The position numbers were made by a program, and so were the translations under genes. Below are positions 11,481 to 22,787 of a stretch of DNA of 64,000 bases, in pieces; positions within the stretch are counted from its first letter, which is position 1, and each line of letters begins with the position of its first letter. Source of the DNA: Geotrypetes seraphini (lineage: Eukaryota > Chordata > Amphibia > Gymnophiona > Dermophiidae). The notes under the pieces are model-generated. The model saw nothing but the letters and a program-made list of their open reading frames with translations. It did not search any database and was not told the DNA's origin. The stretch is taken from positions 261,514,674-261,578,673 of the forward strand of contig NC_047087.1 in the NCBI RefSeq assembly GCF_902459505.1, written 5' to 3'.

Positions 11481-12595
11481 TAATCTCTTGTGCAAAATGA
11501 CTGGAAAAATGTTTTTTTTTCCAGCTGACCTTTAAAAGCAATGTTATCACCTATCTATATTGTATGTCTAACACATTTTCCATACTAGCATGTAGTCAAA
11601 AAAACTCCATTACAAATCTCTGCCATCCTGAGAAAATAATTTGGTGTTATTCTGGACTGTGTTTACCTTAATCAACACAAAGGTTGAATCACTTCTAACA
11701 TTGGAGGGTTGGTTTGGGTTGTGTTTTGTTTTGTTTTTTGCTTTATTACTTCCTTTGGTTTTGGTAATTTTGTATTGCACTGGTATAAACTAATCTGGAA
11801 TGCATGCTAGAAAATCCTGAAAGATATTTCTTTATGCAACAAAGTTAAAGAGAAAAAAGCTCATATTCTGTGCAGAAAATACCTTTATGAGCATGGCCTT
11901 GTTTTGTGGTTAATTTAAAAAAAAATTAATAGCAAAAATTTTGAATGATACATATAACTGAAAATAATCCTTTCCTGGAAAGGATTTGTAATGTTTTTAA
12001 ATTCTGAAAACACAGTATGCGTGTGTAGTCTGTCAAAAATTTATATTTCCTTTTAAAAGTTCTCCAGCCTTTTACTGTTTGAGTTTGATATTGCAGTACT
12101 GGTTGATAACTCAGGCATAATTAACAGATTCATTAGAGTGAATCCAAAGCTGTAGTGTCTACAAGCAATAACAGACTACCTACCATACAATGTTGTACAG
12201 TTTTAGTGCTTGTTAATTGACTAGGTTTATATATCATAAATTATTACTAGATTACTGTACATTTTTTAAGTGGGTTTTTTTGAGCAGTTGATGTGGAACT
12301 GGGTGCATGTAACAGCCAGTATGAAAGAATGCTAGATTTATTCCCTTTACAATAAAGAATCTGCATTGTTTATATTCTGTGTTTATTTTCAGTTGAGCAC
12401 ACACTGACCTGGCATTATATATAGCAACTCGCATTCACACAGGTTCTCAAATACTTTATCTAACCAGTTTAAAACCTCTCGTTGTATGCTGCCTCCTTTG
12501 TGGTTGGTGTCTCAGTTATTGATTCCCGTATTCAAGCAGTGCAATGCAGCATCTGAAGTGAGTTGAAAACTATTTAGTTACCTCCCCTCCGGAGT
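11481..12595. other. Unassigned AT-rich intergenic sequence
   Basis: I recognise no repeat termini or coding similarity here. Open frames are short. Several AATAAA-like strings (for example in TACAATAAAGAATCTGC near 12350) occur but have no gene context. Confidence 0.4.
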
Positions 12596-12599
12596 CAAT

Positions 12600-13200
12600 A
12601 CATTAGGTGTTTTATCTCAACTTTTGAATCAGGTTTTGTAGAAATCCAAACATTTCTTTCCCTCTGCTCCTCTTAGCTGAGAGAAATGGAGCCCCTAAAG
12701 TTTTTTTTTTTTTTAAATTTCTTTAAACAAACCATGGAGAAATCTTTCTGATCTGCTCTTTTTTTTCATCCTAAGTTTGTGTTTTCAGTGGCTGCGAGGT
12801 GGAGGGGTTTTCTGCCTGGGAAAGGAAGCAGTTTCCGCAGAGCCGGATTGCAGCTTCAGGTGGACCTTTGGAGCCATCCTGCTGTGTACCACCATCCGAG
12901 CTTGGGATCCATCCCCTTGGGAGTGAGCTTGCCTTCTCACCTTGTCAGAGGCTTAAGCACAGGCTGTTTGCACCCTGAGTAAGAGCCCTTGGGGTATCAG
13001 GGCGCAGGCTGTGTTTTCCCACCCCCCAGTTGTGTGGCGAGGTTCCAAGGGGGTGGATGTTTTCGTCGGGATCCATCCAACTGGCAACCCAAAGATCCTG
13101 AAGAGTGGATTGTTTGGAGATTTGAGGCAGAAATTCCTTTCCCTTCACATCGGCTGCTGTGAAAAAGCTGACATGCATGACACTTCTGACCCATAAGTGT
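12600..13200 (+). mobile_element. DIRS-type element B, leader fragment
   Basis: The start (TAGGTGTTTTATCTCAAC, about 12605) matches, in inverted orientation, the 5' end of DIRS D at about 29.46 kb. The block 13074-13160 (CCAACTGGCAACCCAAAGAT onward) matches the reverse complement of 28.87-28.99 kb. It is therefore the terminal repeat plus leader of a DIRS element on +. It is interrupted at about 13.2 kb by another transposon and continues at about 14.54 kb. It is a broken, truncated fossil with no recombinase or polymerase part recognisable. Confidence 0.65.
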
Positions 13201-13204
13201 ATAT

Positions 13205-14535
13205 TAGTGCTGCCTGATTTCAGGAAAACATATTTCGATTCAATTCAGCCTATTAAATTGGTTTTTCGATTCGATTTTCCTGCCCAATTGGGTGTTTTTT
13301 TCAAACATCCTGGTGGGTTTATTTTACAGCCTGTTTGCCTTCTCCTAACCACACTGGCACTGTGGTGTAAACAAAATAAACAAACAAAAAAGACTTTTCC
13401 TCTCTCTGTTAAATCCTAGCTTACGTTTGCGGTCTAACACCAGCTCCGGCAGGATACACATTTCAAATCTGACATATTGTAATCACAAAACAGAAAATGA
13501 AATTAGTTTTTCTACCTTTTGGTGTCTGGTCATTATTCAAATTTTGTTGGTCTCGGGCTCTCATTGTCTTCTGATAACTTGCTTGCCAGGGTCTGCTTTC
13601 TCCCTGCTAACCATCCATCTTCCATCTCTTCCCTCCCCAGGAGGTCTGGCATCTTTCCTTTTTTTCGTCTCCCTCCACAGATCCACCTTTTCTTAACTAC
13701 CCTTTCATCCAGTATCTCCTTCCTTCCCCACCACCCCAGGGTCAACCATCTCTCCCTTTCTTTTCCCAACTACCCTCCTATCCAGTATCTCTATCCCACC
13801 TCCACACCATCCCTTGTGTCCAACTTCTCTCCCTTTCTGTTCTTTCCCTCCTTAAATCCCATTATCCATCATCTCTCTCCCTCTCTTCTATTTTCAGACC
13901 CATTTCTTCCTCCCCAAAGTTCGGCATATGCACATCTCTTTGAACCCCCCTCCCCTGAAGGTCTGTCCCCCCTTGAAGGCCTGCACCCCACCCCTAAAGG
14001 CCTGTGCTACCATCCCTGAAGGCCTGTTTCCCCCTTGAAGGCTTGTCCCACCCCTAAAGGCCTGCCTCCCCCCTTTGAAGGCTTGTCCCCCCTTGAAAGC
14101 CTGCTCACTTTCTCCCCCCCCGGCATCCAGTCCACCCCCCTGGCCTCTCCACATTGTTTACCTTCCAGCCGGAACAGCCTGCAAACAAGATCGCAGTGTT
14201 AGCGATCTTAGTACCGCTTCGGCGCTGGTTCCTCCGTTGCGGTCCCGCCCCTCATCTGACATCAGAGGAGGGGTGGGTCCGCGACGGAGGAACCAGCGCC
14301 GAAGCGGTACTAAGATTGCTAATACCGCGATCTTGTTTGCAGGCTGTTCCGGCTGGAAGGTAAACAGTACGGGGAGGGGGGGAAGCAGACAGCAGCACTT
14401 CCTGACTGACCCTCCCCCTCACAAGCAGGTGCGGCAGCTGCCGTTCCTGCTTTAGGGGGCGAGGGGGGAGGGTCAGGCGAATTGGGAAGCCGGGTTTTTT
14501 TTTTTTTGTTTGAACCGATTCGAATTGGGGGAGGT
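13205..14535. mobile_element. Non-autonomous transposon with CT-rich interior and a 210-bp palindrome
   Basis: The left part (GATTCAG, TTTCGATTC, then CCTGCCCAATTGGGTGTTTT) is shared with a second copy starting at about 52440. Both then run through a pyrimidine-rich section and repeated GAAGGCCTG units (13940-14105). The element ends near GAACCGATTCGAATTGGGGG at about 14530. Superfamily is uncertain because clear target duplications are not visible. It splits DIRS B, so it is the younger of the two. Confidence 0.55.
14156..14365. repeat. 210-bp near-perfect palindrome without spacer
   Basis: Left arm 14156-14260 begins GTTTACCTTCCAGCCGGAAC. Right arm 14261-14365 ends with its reverse complement. 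The centre is the TCTGA-CA-TCAGA step. The arms are about 105 bases and differ at only a few sites, and they are much more GC-rich than the flanks. The palindrome lies inside the element at 13205-14535. The related copy at 53.75-53.88 kb keeps only one arm. Confidence 0.9.
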
Positions 14536-14539
14536 CTAA

Positions 14540-14878
14540 AAACAATGTTTTTAGCAGTTTCTGGGGGTAGGGTTCAGGTCTCCCACCTCCAAAACCCCTA
14601 GTTTAACATTTTTTATTTTGTCTCCTGGGCCGTTTTTGTCATTTTACTGGCAGTGGCCATCTTGGATTTGTCTTTTTTTCTGTGTCAAAACCCCTTGATT
14701 TTGTTGAAAATCAATAGGGATGAACTCAGCCCCTAATGTATTGAATTCATGTGTGGATTGTTGAATTCATGTGTGGATTGTGCTGGTTTGCCAGCAGAGT
14801 GCCATGGTGCATGTAGGGAGGGAGGGGCTGGAGATCCAAAGTGGGTCTAAAAAAAATGGGGGGAAAAATCCTGCCTAG
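14540..14878 (+). mobile_element. DIRS-type element B, continuation (start of gag region)
   Basis: The sequence AAAATCAATAGGGATGAACTCA, then a TGTGCTGG motif, parallels the gag-leader block of DIRS A (AAAACTGATAGGGATGGAGTCC, then TGTGCTGGATGGGTGGC). It resumes the leader broken at about 13.2 kb and ends against CR1 sequence at about 14.88 kb. It is a broken fossil fragment. Confidence 0.5.
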
Positions 14879-14879
14879 T

Positions 14880-15300
14880 GTCTGTTTTTGGCAATGGTGT
14901 CAAACAAAAGCGCACCAAGTCCTGGGACTCTTTACAAAATTCATCAGGGGTCTATCGGGATACTGCCTCTGACCAAATGTGTGGCTTATTCAAAAACACT
15001 ATCCTGGAAGCCCAGACTAGATATATTTCATGTATTAAAAAAGGAAGAAGACCAAAAGGCAGCCACTGTGGTTAACAAGTACGGTGAAGGAAGCTATTCA
15101 AGCTAAAAGAGAATCCTTCAGAAAGTGGAAGAAGGATTTGACTGAAAATAATTGTAAACAGCACAAATAATGGCAAATCAAATGCAAGGTGCTAATAAGA
15201 CAAAGAGAGACCTTGAAAAGAAGACTGTGCTGGAAGCAAAAATACATAGTAATAATTTTTTTAGGTATATTAAAAGTAGTAAGGTGGAAAACTAATGCAC
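14880..15300 (+). mobile_element. CR1-like LINE ORF2 fragment, linker before reverse transcriptase
   Basis: Translation in changing frames gives a patchy match to the CR1 stretch between endonuclease and reverse transcriptase: TVKEAIQAKRESFRKWKK, then a NNFFRYIKSSK motif. Stops and frameshifts are frequent, so it is old. Its boundary on the right is unclear. Confidence 0.5.
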
Positions 15301-15700
15301 ATGATCAACTGATTATGCTGGTTGGATTGGATGGTGTATTGATACTTTGGTTATCAATAAAATGGAAAAATATCTTATTTAAATTTTTGATTAAATGCTT
15401 AACCAAAGGTACAAAGCGTTGTGCATAATAATTTAAAATAGCTGGGAGACAAACAATTTAAATTATTAGACATACACTGACTAATCATACATACTTATTA
15501 TGAGAAACATTCACCAACTAATCGTGCATCTTATGAACAGAGAACATTGGGGGAAAAAGGGAAGAACTACAATTTCTAATAAAGAATACATAAAAGGAAA
15601 ATACAATAGGAAAAGTGGAGAAGTTCAATATAGTGAAAGTACCTACTTTTATTATTTTTTTTTAAATTCAGTTATAAGCATCTTTAAAGAGAGCATTTAG
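15301..15700. other. Unassigned AT-rich sequence between LINE fragments
   Basis: The sequence is strongly AT-rich and shows no recognisable element ends. It may be decayed LINE sequence. No coding similarity is visible. Confidence 0.3.
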
Positions 15701-16375
15701 GGCTCCTTTTAAATTTCTGCAGGTTTTGTTCAGCTTTAAGGTGTAGAAGGAGAGAGTTCCAAATTAGAGGGGCATGACTGAAAAAATGAGGGTACGACAA
15801 GTACCGATTATCTTTAGGGATGGGATGTTAAGAGAATACTGTGTGGCTGATCTTAAAGTTCTGGGGGGGTCGTAAGGGATCAGTAGTCTATGAAAGCTGG
15901 GGTATTAGTTTGCATGGTTTTAAAAGTCAAGAGTGCAATTTTATAGGTAATCCTATGTAAAACAGGAAGCCAGTGAGCTTTTTGTAACAGAGGGGTGATG
16001 TGATCAAATTTTTTTGAGCCCAAAATAATTTTAATAGCTGTGTTTTGTATAAGTTGAAGATGATTTATATTTTTGAGACACAACCCCTTTGTATAATGGA
16101 TTAAAACATTAAGAGATTTTACGTCAAGGAGGGGAACCAAAAATCTAATCATCCTAAATTTATAGAAACAGTTCTTGACCAGCGCACTGATCTGAAGACA
16201 GAATGAAAGTTTATTATCAATAAGGACACCTAATATTTTGGTTGTTGGAGTTGATTTAAGAGGGACATTGTCTATGGAGACTGGAGCAATTAATTCTAAA
16301 CCTTCTTTCCATGAGAAAAGCATGGTGCTTGATTTAGAGATGCTTAGAGAAAGCATATTCGCATTAGCCAATGAA
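15701..16375 (-). mobile_element. L2-like LINE ORF2 C-terminal fragment
   Basis: On the minus strand an open frame (15880-16371) reads TTKILGVLIDNKLSF, LQLIQNTAIKIILGSKKFDH and ITPLLQKAHWLPVLHRITYK. This is the C-terminal region that follows the reverse transcriptase in L2/CR1-superfamily elements. It is parallel to, but clearly diverged from, the L2-like copy at 26.9-28.4 kb (LGVTLDQCLTM, LQIMQNAAVRLTFGLKKFDH). The 5' part is missing. Confidence 0.8.
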
Positions 16376-16499
16376 AATTATATTAAAAACAAAGGAAGGC
16401 TACTAAAATGGTGCATGGTTCCACATTACCACAACCCCCCCCCCCCCCCAATTCTTTATATGGTACCCAAAAATAGGCATCAATATTTGGCTACATTCA

Positions 16500-16760
16500 A
16501 CTAAACTGGTCAAGCCAATAATTGGGTACTAAGTGGCACCAATTTGAATTTGTATGCACATCTTGCTGGGTGCCATTTTATAACAAATGTGTGCCCAAAT
16601 TCCACAGCATGCAACCCAAGAGGAGGCATGGCCATAGGATGCATGCAGTGTTATAGAATGCTGGGGATATGCACCCAAATTGGGTACTAGTTTCAGCAGG
16701 CTTAGTCCTAGCACTGAAATCAATACTATGCTATTCTATAATGGACACTCATGGTTGAGA
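16500..16760. repeat. Old MITE remnant
   Basis: Motifs such as TTATAACAAATGTGTGCCCA and TTATAGAATGCTGGGG resemble the PIF/Harbinger-like group with GGATTCTATAAA-type ends (compare 37394-37795). No intact ends or target duplications are visible. Confidence 0.3.
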
Positions 16761-16850
16761 TTTTTTCAGCCAACTTCTGAATGCCAGCTAGTGAATCTAG
16801 CCCTACAAATCACGCACAGATTAAATGAGATAAATAGTTACTCTCTAGAT

Positions 16851-17129
16851 CAGTGGTCTCAAACACAAACCCTTTGCAGGGCCACATTTTGGCTTTCTAG
16901 GTACTTGGATGGCCTCAGAAAAAATAGTTAATGTCTTATTAATGAAATGACAATTTTGCATGAGGTAAAACTCTTTATAGTTTATAAATCTTTCCTTTTG
17001 ACCAAGTCTTAATAATAATGTAATTTATAGCTAAAGAGACATATGATGGAGAAACTTTTATTTTTCTGATTATGATAATACCAAGGGCCTCAAAATAGTA
17101 CCTGGCGGGCCACGAGTTTAAGACCACTG
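16851..17129. mobile_element. Non-autonomous hAT element with perfect 8-bp target duplication
   Basis: The ends are CAGTGGTCTCAAAC and GTTTAAGACCACTG. It is flanked by CTCTAGAT on both sides (16843-16850 and 17130-17137). The copy is 279 bases with an AT-rich interior and no coding capacity. Confidence 0.88.
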
Positions 17130-17476
17130 CTCTAGATAAAGGAAAGCTCTAAAAATGCTGATTCTACAAATGGCATCCTGATTTTAGGTGGCAGATATCT
17201 ACCACTGTCTCGCCAGCCAATTGGGATTCACGTTAAAAAAAAAAAATCCATGCCACAAAGGATACCTACAATTTAGGCATCTGACTTGCATCTACAGAGG
17301 CATGCCTACTGATGCCAAAGGCCAGTGAGGACATGGTTTCCATCAGAAGTGGCCTCAGGCATCTGTATGCATCCAATCTCCATAGGCACGAGATAGAAGC
17401 CTTAACTATAGGCCTGTAAAATGCTGGCTTACATTTAAGGTGTCTGTTAGGAAAAAAAAGACAAGATTCTCTAAAG

Positions 17477-17822
17477 CAGTGTTCTTCAACCACAGGTCCA
17501 TGGACCAAAGCCGGTCCACAGTGCAATCGATGCAGCGTTATCTTCAAGCCAGCTCGCTCTTCCTAACTGATTCAGTGCACAAAGCCACAGGCAGTGGCTC
17601 CTACAGGCATCCTGCGCCTGAACCGGAAGCCTTCTCGGGAAGGCTTCTAGATGAGGCACGGGATATGCAAGGTGCAATTAGTACTATTATGGGGGTGGGG
17701 TCTGGGGTGGAGATGGACGGGGTCTGGTCCACGACTTAGCCCAGTGTTCTTCAACCGCCAGTCCACAGAATAATTCTTTTATTTCTGCCGGTCCATAGGT
17801 GTAAAAAGGTTGAAAAACACTG
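17477..17822. mobile_element. Non-autonomous hAT element with perfect 8-bp target duplication and a repeated end
   Basis: The ends are CAGTGTTCTTCAACC and GGTTGAAAAACACTG. It is flanked by CTCTAAAG (17469-17476 and 17823-17830). A second left-type terminus (CAGTGTTCTTCAACCGCCAG) begins at 17743, so the last 80 bases form a small foldback on their own. Interior sequence between the two starts is unlike the other hAT copies in the window. Confidence 0.88.
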
Positions 17823-17839
17823 CTCTAAAGGACACCAAT

Positions 17840-18362
17840 GCATGCTTAAGAACAGCCTTACTTGGTCAGACCAATGGTCCATCAAGCCCAGTAGCCCATT
17901 CTCACGGTAGCTAATCCAGGGCACTAGTACCTGGCCAAAACCCAAGGTGTAGCAATATTCCATGCTACCGATACAGGGCAAGCAGTGGCTTTCCTCGTGT
18001 CTTTCTCAATAACAGACTATGGACTTTTCCTCCAGGAACTTGTCCAAACCTTTCTTAAAACCATTTGCTCTTACCACATCCTCTGGCAACACGTTCCAGA
18101 GCTTAACTATTCTCTGAGTGAAAAAATATTTCCTCCTATTGGTTTTAAAAGTATTTCCCTGTAACTTCATCGAGTGTCTACTAATCTTTGTCATTTTTGA
18201 CCGAGTGAAAAATTGATCCACCTGTATCCATTCTACTCCACTCAGGATTTTGTAGACTTCAATCATATCTCCCCTCAGCTGTCTTTTCTAAACTGAAGAG
18301 CCCTAACCGTTTTAGTCTTTCCTCATACGAGAGGAGTTCCATCCCCTTTACCATCTTGGGCG
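17840..18362 (-). mobile_element. CR1 LINE 3' end with ORF2 C-terminus
   Basis: On the minus strand the frame 18006-18266 reads MIEVYKILSGVEWIQVDQFF, then RKYFFTQRIVKLWNVLPEDV and LDKFLEE. This is the classic CR1 ORF2 C-terminus with the KYFFTQRIVKLWNVLP motif. The 3' UTR follows towards 17.84 kb and contains GGTCAGACCAATGGTCCATC, as in the copies at 8.66 and 50.45 kb. Confidence 0.85.
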
Positions 18363-18399
18363 CTTGGTATACAATTGGCGTCCTTTAGAGAATCAAGCC

Positions 18400-19220
18400 T
18401 TAAAGTACCAGAAAAAAAGCATTTTCTAAAACATGTTCTAGGACAAGGGATCATTCATAGAAAATGGAGAGAGAAACTCTAACTTAATGTACAATCATGA
18501 GACAGTGGACAATTAGAATACTCTTTAGTATAGATTACAGGAGCCAAACTAATGGCAGAACTCAAGCATTCATAAGCTAGACACATAGGAAGCTTAATGG
18601 CAGAGGGAAGTAGACCATCTAATTGGTAGGCACAAGGATTTGGGATGGAATAAATGTTTTCTGCCGACATCTATGTCTACACATAAAAGTTAAGTTTAAT
18701 TGCATATCATTAATATTGTGACATTTTTTCATCAATCAATGCCTTAGTCTCTTTATTTTGCAATATCTTAAAAGGCAAATCCACTTAATGGCCTTGGATT
18801 TTATTCTAGAAAATGTCTTCAGTGTGTTGGTAAGCTAAACAATGAGTAGCCATCTTAAACAGGAAGATATGCTTTCTATCTTATACAGATGATGCAACAG
18901 ATACTGAAATAGTAAACGTAATAGTCATCCTGTGCCCAATTAGAAATCCTCCTTGCATAGTTTCATATGCTGCCAATACACATCACACAAGAATAGTAGT
19001 CTGCTACTTGGTCCCTTAAGTCAGTCAGGTATTCAAGATACCCGTAATGAATACATATCAGAAATTTATATGCAAATATCTCAGGCATACTCATTATAGA
19101 TATCCTAAAAACCAGGCTCGCTCAACTAGGGTCTTGAGACATTTTCTACATATTTCTATAGATATTTATTAGATATAATTTTCCTGCTTCAGTAATCATC
19201 CTCATACATCATTTGCACTA
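18400..19220. other. Unassigned intergenic sequence left of the MARCHF5 3' end
   Basis: I see no element ends, coding similarity or conserved motif here. The sequence is AT-rich. Confidence 0.35.
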
Positions 19221-19221
19221 G

Positions 19222-19275
19222 TGAAATGGACAAATAGCTTACTGGTTAGTGTAGTGCGCTGAGAGCCGGGGAGAG
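19222..19275 (+). repeat. Possible tRNA-derived SINE head
   Basis: TAGCTTACTGGTTAGTGTAG followed by TGCGCTGAGAGCC resembles the box A region of a tRNA-derived SINE head. Only about 50 bases are recognisable, followed by a poly-G run, and no box B can be assigned. Confidence 0.3.
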
Positions 19276-19529
19276 GGGGGGGGGGAAGAGGCACAAAGGG
19301 TATCTTCGCTCAAAATCTGATGGCAAAATGCAAGTATTACAAAAAGCAAGAACAGTAAATGTGAGGTGAGATACTCTACACATTCTGACATGACTCAATT
19401 CATTATGGCTATGGTATTTCTAAAAAAAAAATCCATATGGAGATTCTACACCCAAATTCCTACTGAGGTTCAATTGCACATGGACTATTGTATAGAGTAG
19501 AAAATTTCTACTCAAGAGAAAAAAAGTAC

Positions 19530-20902
19530 AGTTAATTTTTAAAAAGTAATTTATTTAAATAAACCTCATCAAATGCAATCTCACTAATGCACACTATTGC
19601 AAACAAGTTTCTTTTTACAGCACAGCAATGTATTAGTACTTTAAAAATCAGGCTACAATCACATATAAGCTTTTCAGTGATTTTCTATAAACAATGCACT
19701 GTGTCAAAGGAAACAATTCAGAACAAATATAATTTTGCTCTGTAAAGTCATTAGTTAAGTGACTAAAATTATGCAAAAAGATAAACATTTAAGAAAAAAA
19801 ATAGTTTGAAAGATGTATATACTTTAATTAGTTGTCAACTGAAGAAATACCACGTAATCCAGCTCTTTGTTAGCAAATTTCAAACATGTCCAGAATTTCA
19901 GTGTCATTAAATAAATGTTTAATTTGAATACTACTTGGCCCAATATATACACTGTATATTCACAAATTTCTAAAATATTACATCTCAGTATGTAAAATTT
20001 ACTTTACAAAAAGGTCCTATACCATATATTTTAATGTGTCACTAAAAGTAAGACACATTATTGCAATTAGAAATTAAGTCCACACTATGGTTACTTGTTT
20101 CTGCTAAAATGCAACACTTACCGGTGTTCCAGCAAGGAAAATCTTCACAGTCCTTATGCATTAAACACATTTTCGACAAGAACCACCCCCTCCAAATAAT
20201 TCTACATTTTAGGATACTTTCATGTTTCTGTTAAGTTACACAAATGTTTTATTTAACAGAAACTGAAATAACCAACACTAAGAAACATTTTACATGAATC
20301 AATAAATGTGATTTGATGGACACAATTTGTTTCTAGTCATAATGATCAAACAAATGACATCCAGGTTTTCTTTCTGTGGCTCTGCACTGCTATGGTCTAA
20401 GTGCAAACTATCAAAAACACTAATTTCATACATTTCCATTTGGCAAGAACATGTTCAACAAAAAGCTGCTTAAAATAATAATTCCTACTTTCCAGCATTA
20501 GTGTTGAAGTTGTGTATGAAAAAATTGTACATGTATTAAATGTAGAAAAACAATTATAGCTCAGACATACTTTAACTGAAAAAAGTGTTTTGTTTGTCAC
20601 ACTCACTACTTTGGTGGGGGAAATCCACCCTGCATCTATTATGTGGGGAAAAAAGGGTTCAGATGACTAACTCCTGAAGAGGAAGATGTAGTAGAAGGCA
20701 TGAAAAACAAATTGCATTAGTAGGTTCAGTGATTACTAAGAGGCTTTAATCCTGCTGTAAGACAGTGCTGTAATATGGCTGAAAAACTTACAGGAGCAGC
20801 TTCACACAAATTCCTAACCTACTATGCAATAACAATGATAGAATCAATGCAACATAATAAAATCCTGTAGCTTAGATGGCACAATGGTTGAAAAGCACAG
20901 TT
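19530..20902 (-). other. MARCHF5: MARCHF5 3' untranslated region
   Basis: About 1.35 kb of AT-rich, repeat-free sequence follows the stop codon on the minus strand. An AATAAA signal (TTTATT on +, 19550-19555) marks a plausible end near 19.53 kb. A TGTATATA match to the Pumilio consensus is present on the transcript strand (19944-19951). The absence of transposons here, while both sides are full of them, supports constraint on this block. The exact cleavage site is inferred. Confidence 0.6.
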
Positions 20903-21019
20903 TTATGCTTCTTCTTGCTCTGGGTAATTCAGAATTTTGCGGTGAGCTTGGCGCAAATATTGCTGTTGTTTGAAGTATACCTTGAAAGCCCCTTTTATGG
21001 CCACAAAAGCAATTCCACC
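20903..21019 (-). CDS. MARCHF5: MARCHF5 exon 6 (last coding exon, stop)
   Basis: The acceptor ATTATTATAG lies just above 21019. The exon encodes residues 244-281, from GGIAFVAIKGAFKVYFKQQQ to the end NYPEQEEA, followed by TAA at 20903-20905. It carries most of the last transmembrane helix (about residues 241-261 by comparison with human) and the cytosolic C-terminal tail. It joins in phase 0 to exon 5, across an intron of about 14.9 kb that contains DIRS pieces C, D and E. The tail is essentially identical to the human protein, so it is under strong constraint. Confidence 0.97.
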   Translation of the reverse strand, partial: GGIAFVAIKGAFKVYFKQQQYLRQAHRKILNYPEQEEA

Positions 21020-21904
21020 CTATAATAATAATGAAAAAAATATTAGAAGATCTAAAATACACAGCTATCCACCAGGACAACTAAATTGTAAGTCATTCAC
21101 ACTGCATAGAGCTCAATGTTTCAAAGAAATGTGTAGCAAATCCCTACTCAATATCACAATTTTTACAATGAAAAACACTAGGTTTTCATCGAGATAGTTC
21201 TATGGTTTATTCTCTTATTGCCTCATGAAGGTCATGTTCAATAATACAGTGTCAGTAATTTTACTTAGAACAGGACCAACTCGTTTTACATAGTAATGTA
21301 ATGTGTTTTTGTAATAGGTCCAGCCACAATCAGGTAGTCTGTAGCTTCCCTACTAAGAAGACTAGTTCTAGGGGCTAAAGCCAGTGCAATGTCATCCATA
21401 TAGAAGCCAGCAAAATGGGCTGTAATGAGTGACTATTTGACTGGGTTGGCCAAATGTACATTTAAAGGTGCCCTAGTTAACAGAAAGCAGGTTCATAATA
21501 AGCACTGACAGGAAAAAAAACCCAAAACACCTCATTCCTTTTCATTAGAAGCTCAAGGCAAGTAGCCTCAGTCACAACCTTACTTCATATAAATACCCTT
21601 TGTAATACTACTCACTAGGCAGAACAGTTGCCTAGAAATGCTACGGTGAATGATATGTTGTCTCCCATGTGCCAGTGACCCTTTGAGCAAGATGCAGTAT
21701 TATGTGAACCAGTGAAGATAGGAATGTAAAATCAAACTGGTACCAGACCATTCTTGCATCTTTGAATGAATGCACAAAAATGCTATTGCTCAGAAAAGTA
21801 AACCCACTGCTTAAAACTTTGTTTAAAAACAACAACAACCAAACAAACCTATATCCAATATAAATTTATATCCCAGAACTATGTAATTTACCTTTGCTGG
21901 CTAT

Positions 21905-22755
21905 AAAAAGTAAGGTTATTTACCTGTAGCAGGTATTCTTTGGAGGACAGCAGGACAGGTATCCTTACATCAGGGTAATGTTATACCAACAGAGCCTGAT
22001 GTAGACTATCCAGCACTCTATAGCTTCAAGAGGTTTTGTGTAGCAGCCCTACACAGCAAAAAGCAGCAGCTCAGCAGGGAAACATCTTTGATCCTACAGT
22101 ATTGATACTGTTTCCCTGCTGAGCTGTGTTTGGTATAATCTTCACCATGTGGTCGATGATAATCACTCTCACTATTTTGGATACAACTTGTTCTTGCTTT
22201 TGCAGTTCATCTGTATGAATATTATGTGCATTAGAGAATGGCACGGGGACAAATTTTTCCCCGTCCCTACAGGAACTCAATTTCCCCACCGCATCAAAGT
22301 GAGTTTTGTCACTGCCCCCTCCCCCCCAATTCGCGCTGCCTTAACCACACAAGCTTCAGACACTTATGATTTTAAAGTGTTTGAGGCTTGTGCAGATGAG
22401 GATGGAGCTTGCAGGGATGGAAAATTGAGTTCCTGTGGGACGGGGAAAAATTTGTCCCCGTGTCATTCTCTAGTGTGCATCTATACCTGTTTACAGTGAA
22501 TTGTTGACTCTTTGAGATAGATGCTTCTGTGCTGAAATGCAAATCTGAGTCAGGTCTTTTTTTAAAATAAAACCTTTGTGCTGGAATTTGTCTAGTCTGC
22601 TTTACTCTTCTGTGCATCTTTTGAAGCCACTAAGAATCTTCTGGGGCATGTCAAAAAGAACAATGGTAAATCAAAAGGCTCAATGGTGAGGCCAAAAAGT
22701 TGCTCACCTCAAATTGAGCCAGGTGCTCCAGCCTAAGAGGGCTTTGGGAGCTGTG

Positions 22756-22787
<32 letters not shown>

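Larger units (their letters stand above)
17153..18396. mobile_element. PIF/Harbinger-like MITE carrying two later insertions
   Basis: The left end GCTGATTCTACAAATGGCAT and the right end CCTTTAGAGAATCAAGCC are imperfect inverted repeats. Between them lie a hAT copy (17477-17822) and a CR1 copy (17840-18362). Removing both leaves roughly 370 bases of MITE-like sequence. The order of insertion is therefore readable: the MITE first, then the hAT and the CR1. Target duplication of the MITE is unclear. Confidence 0.45.
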
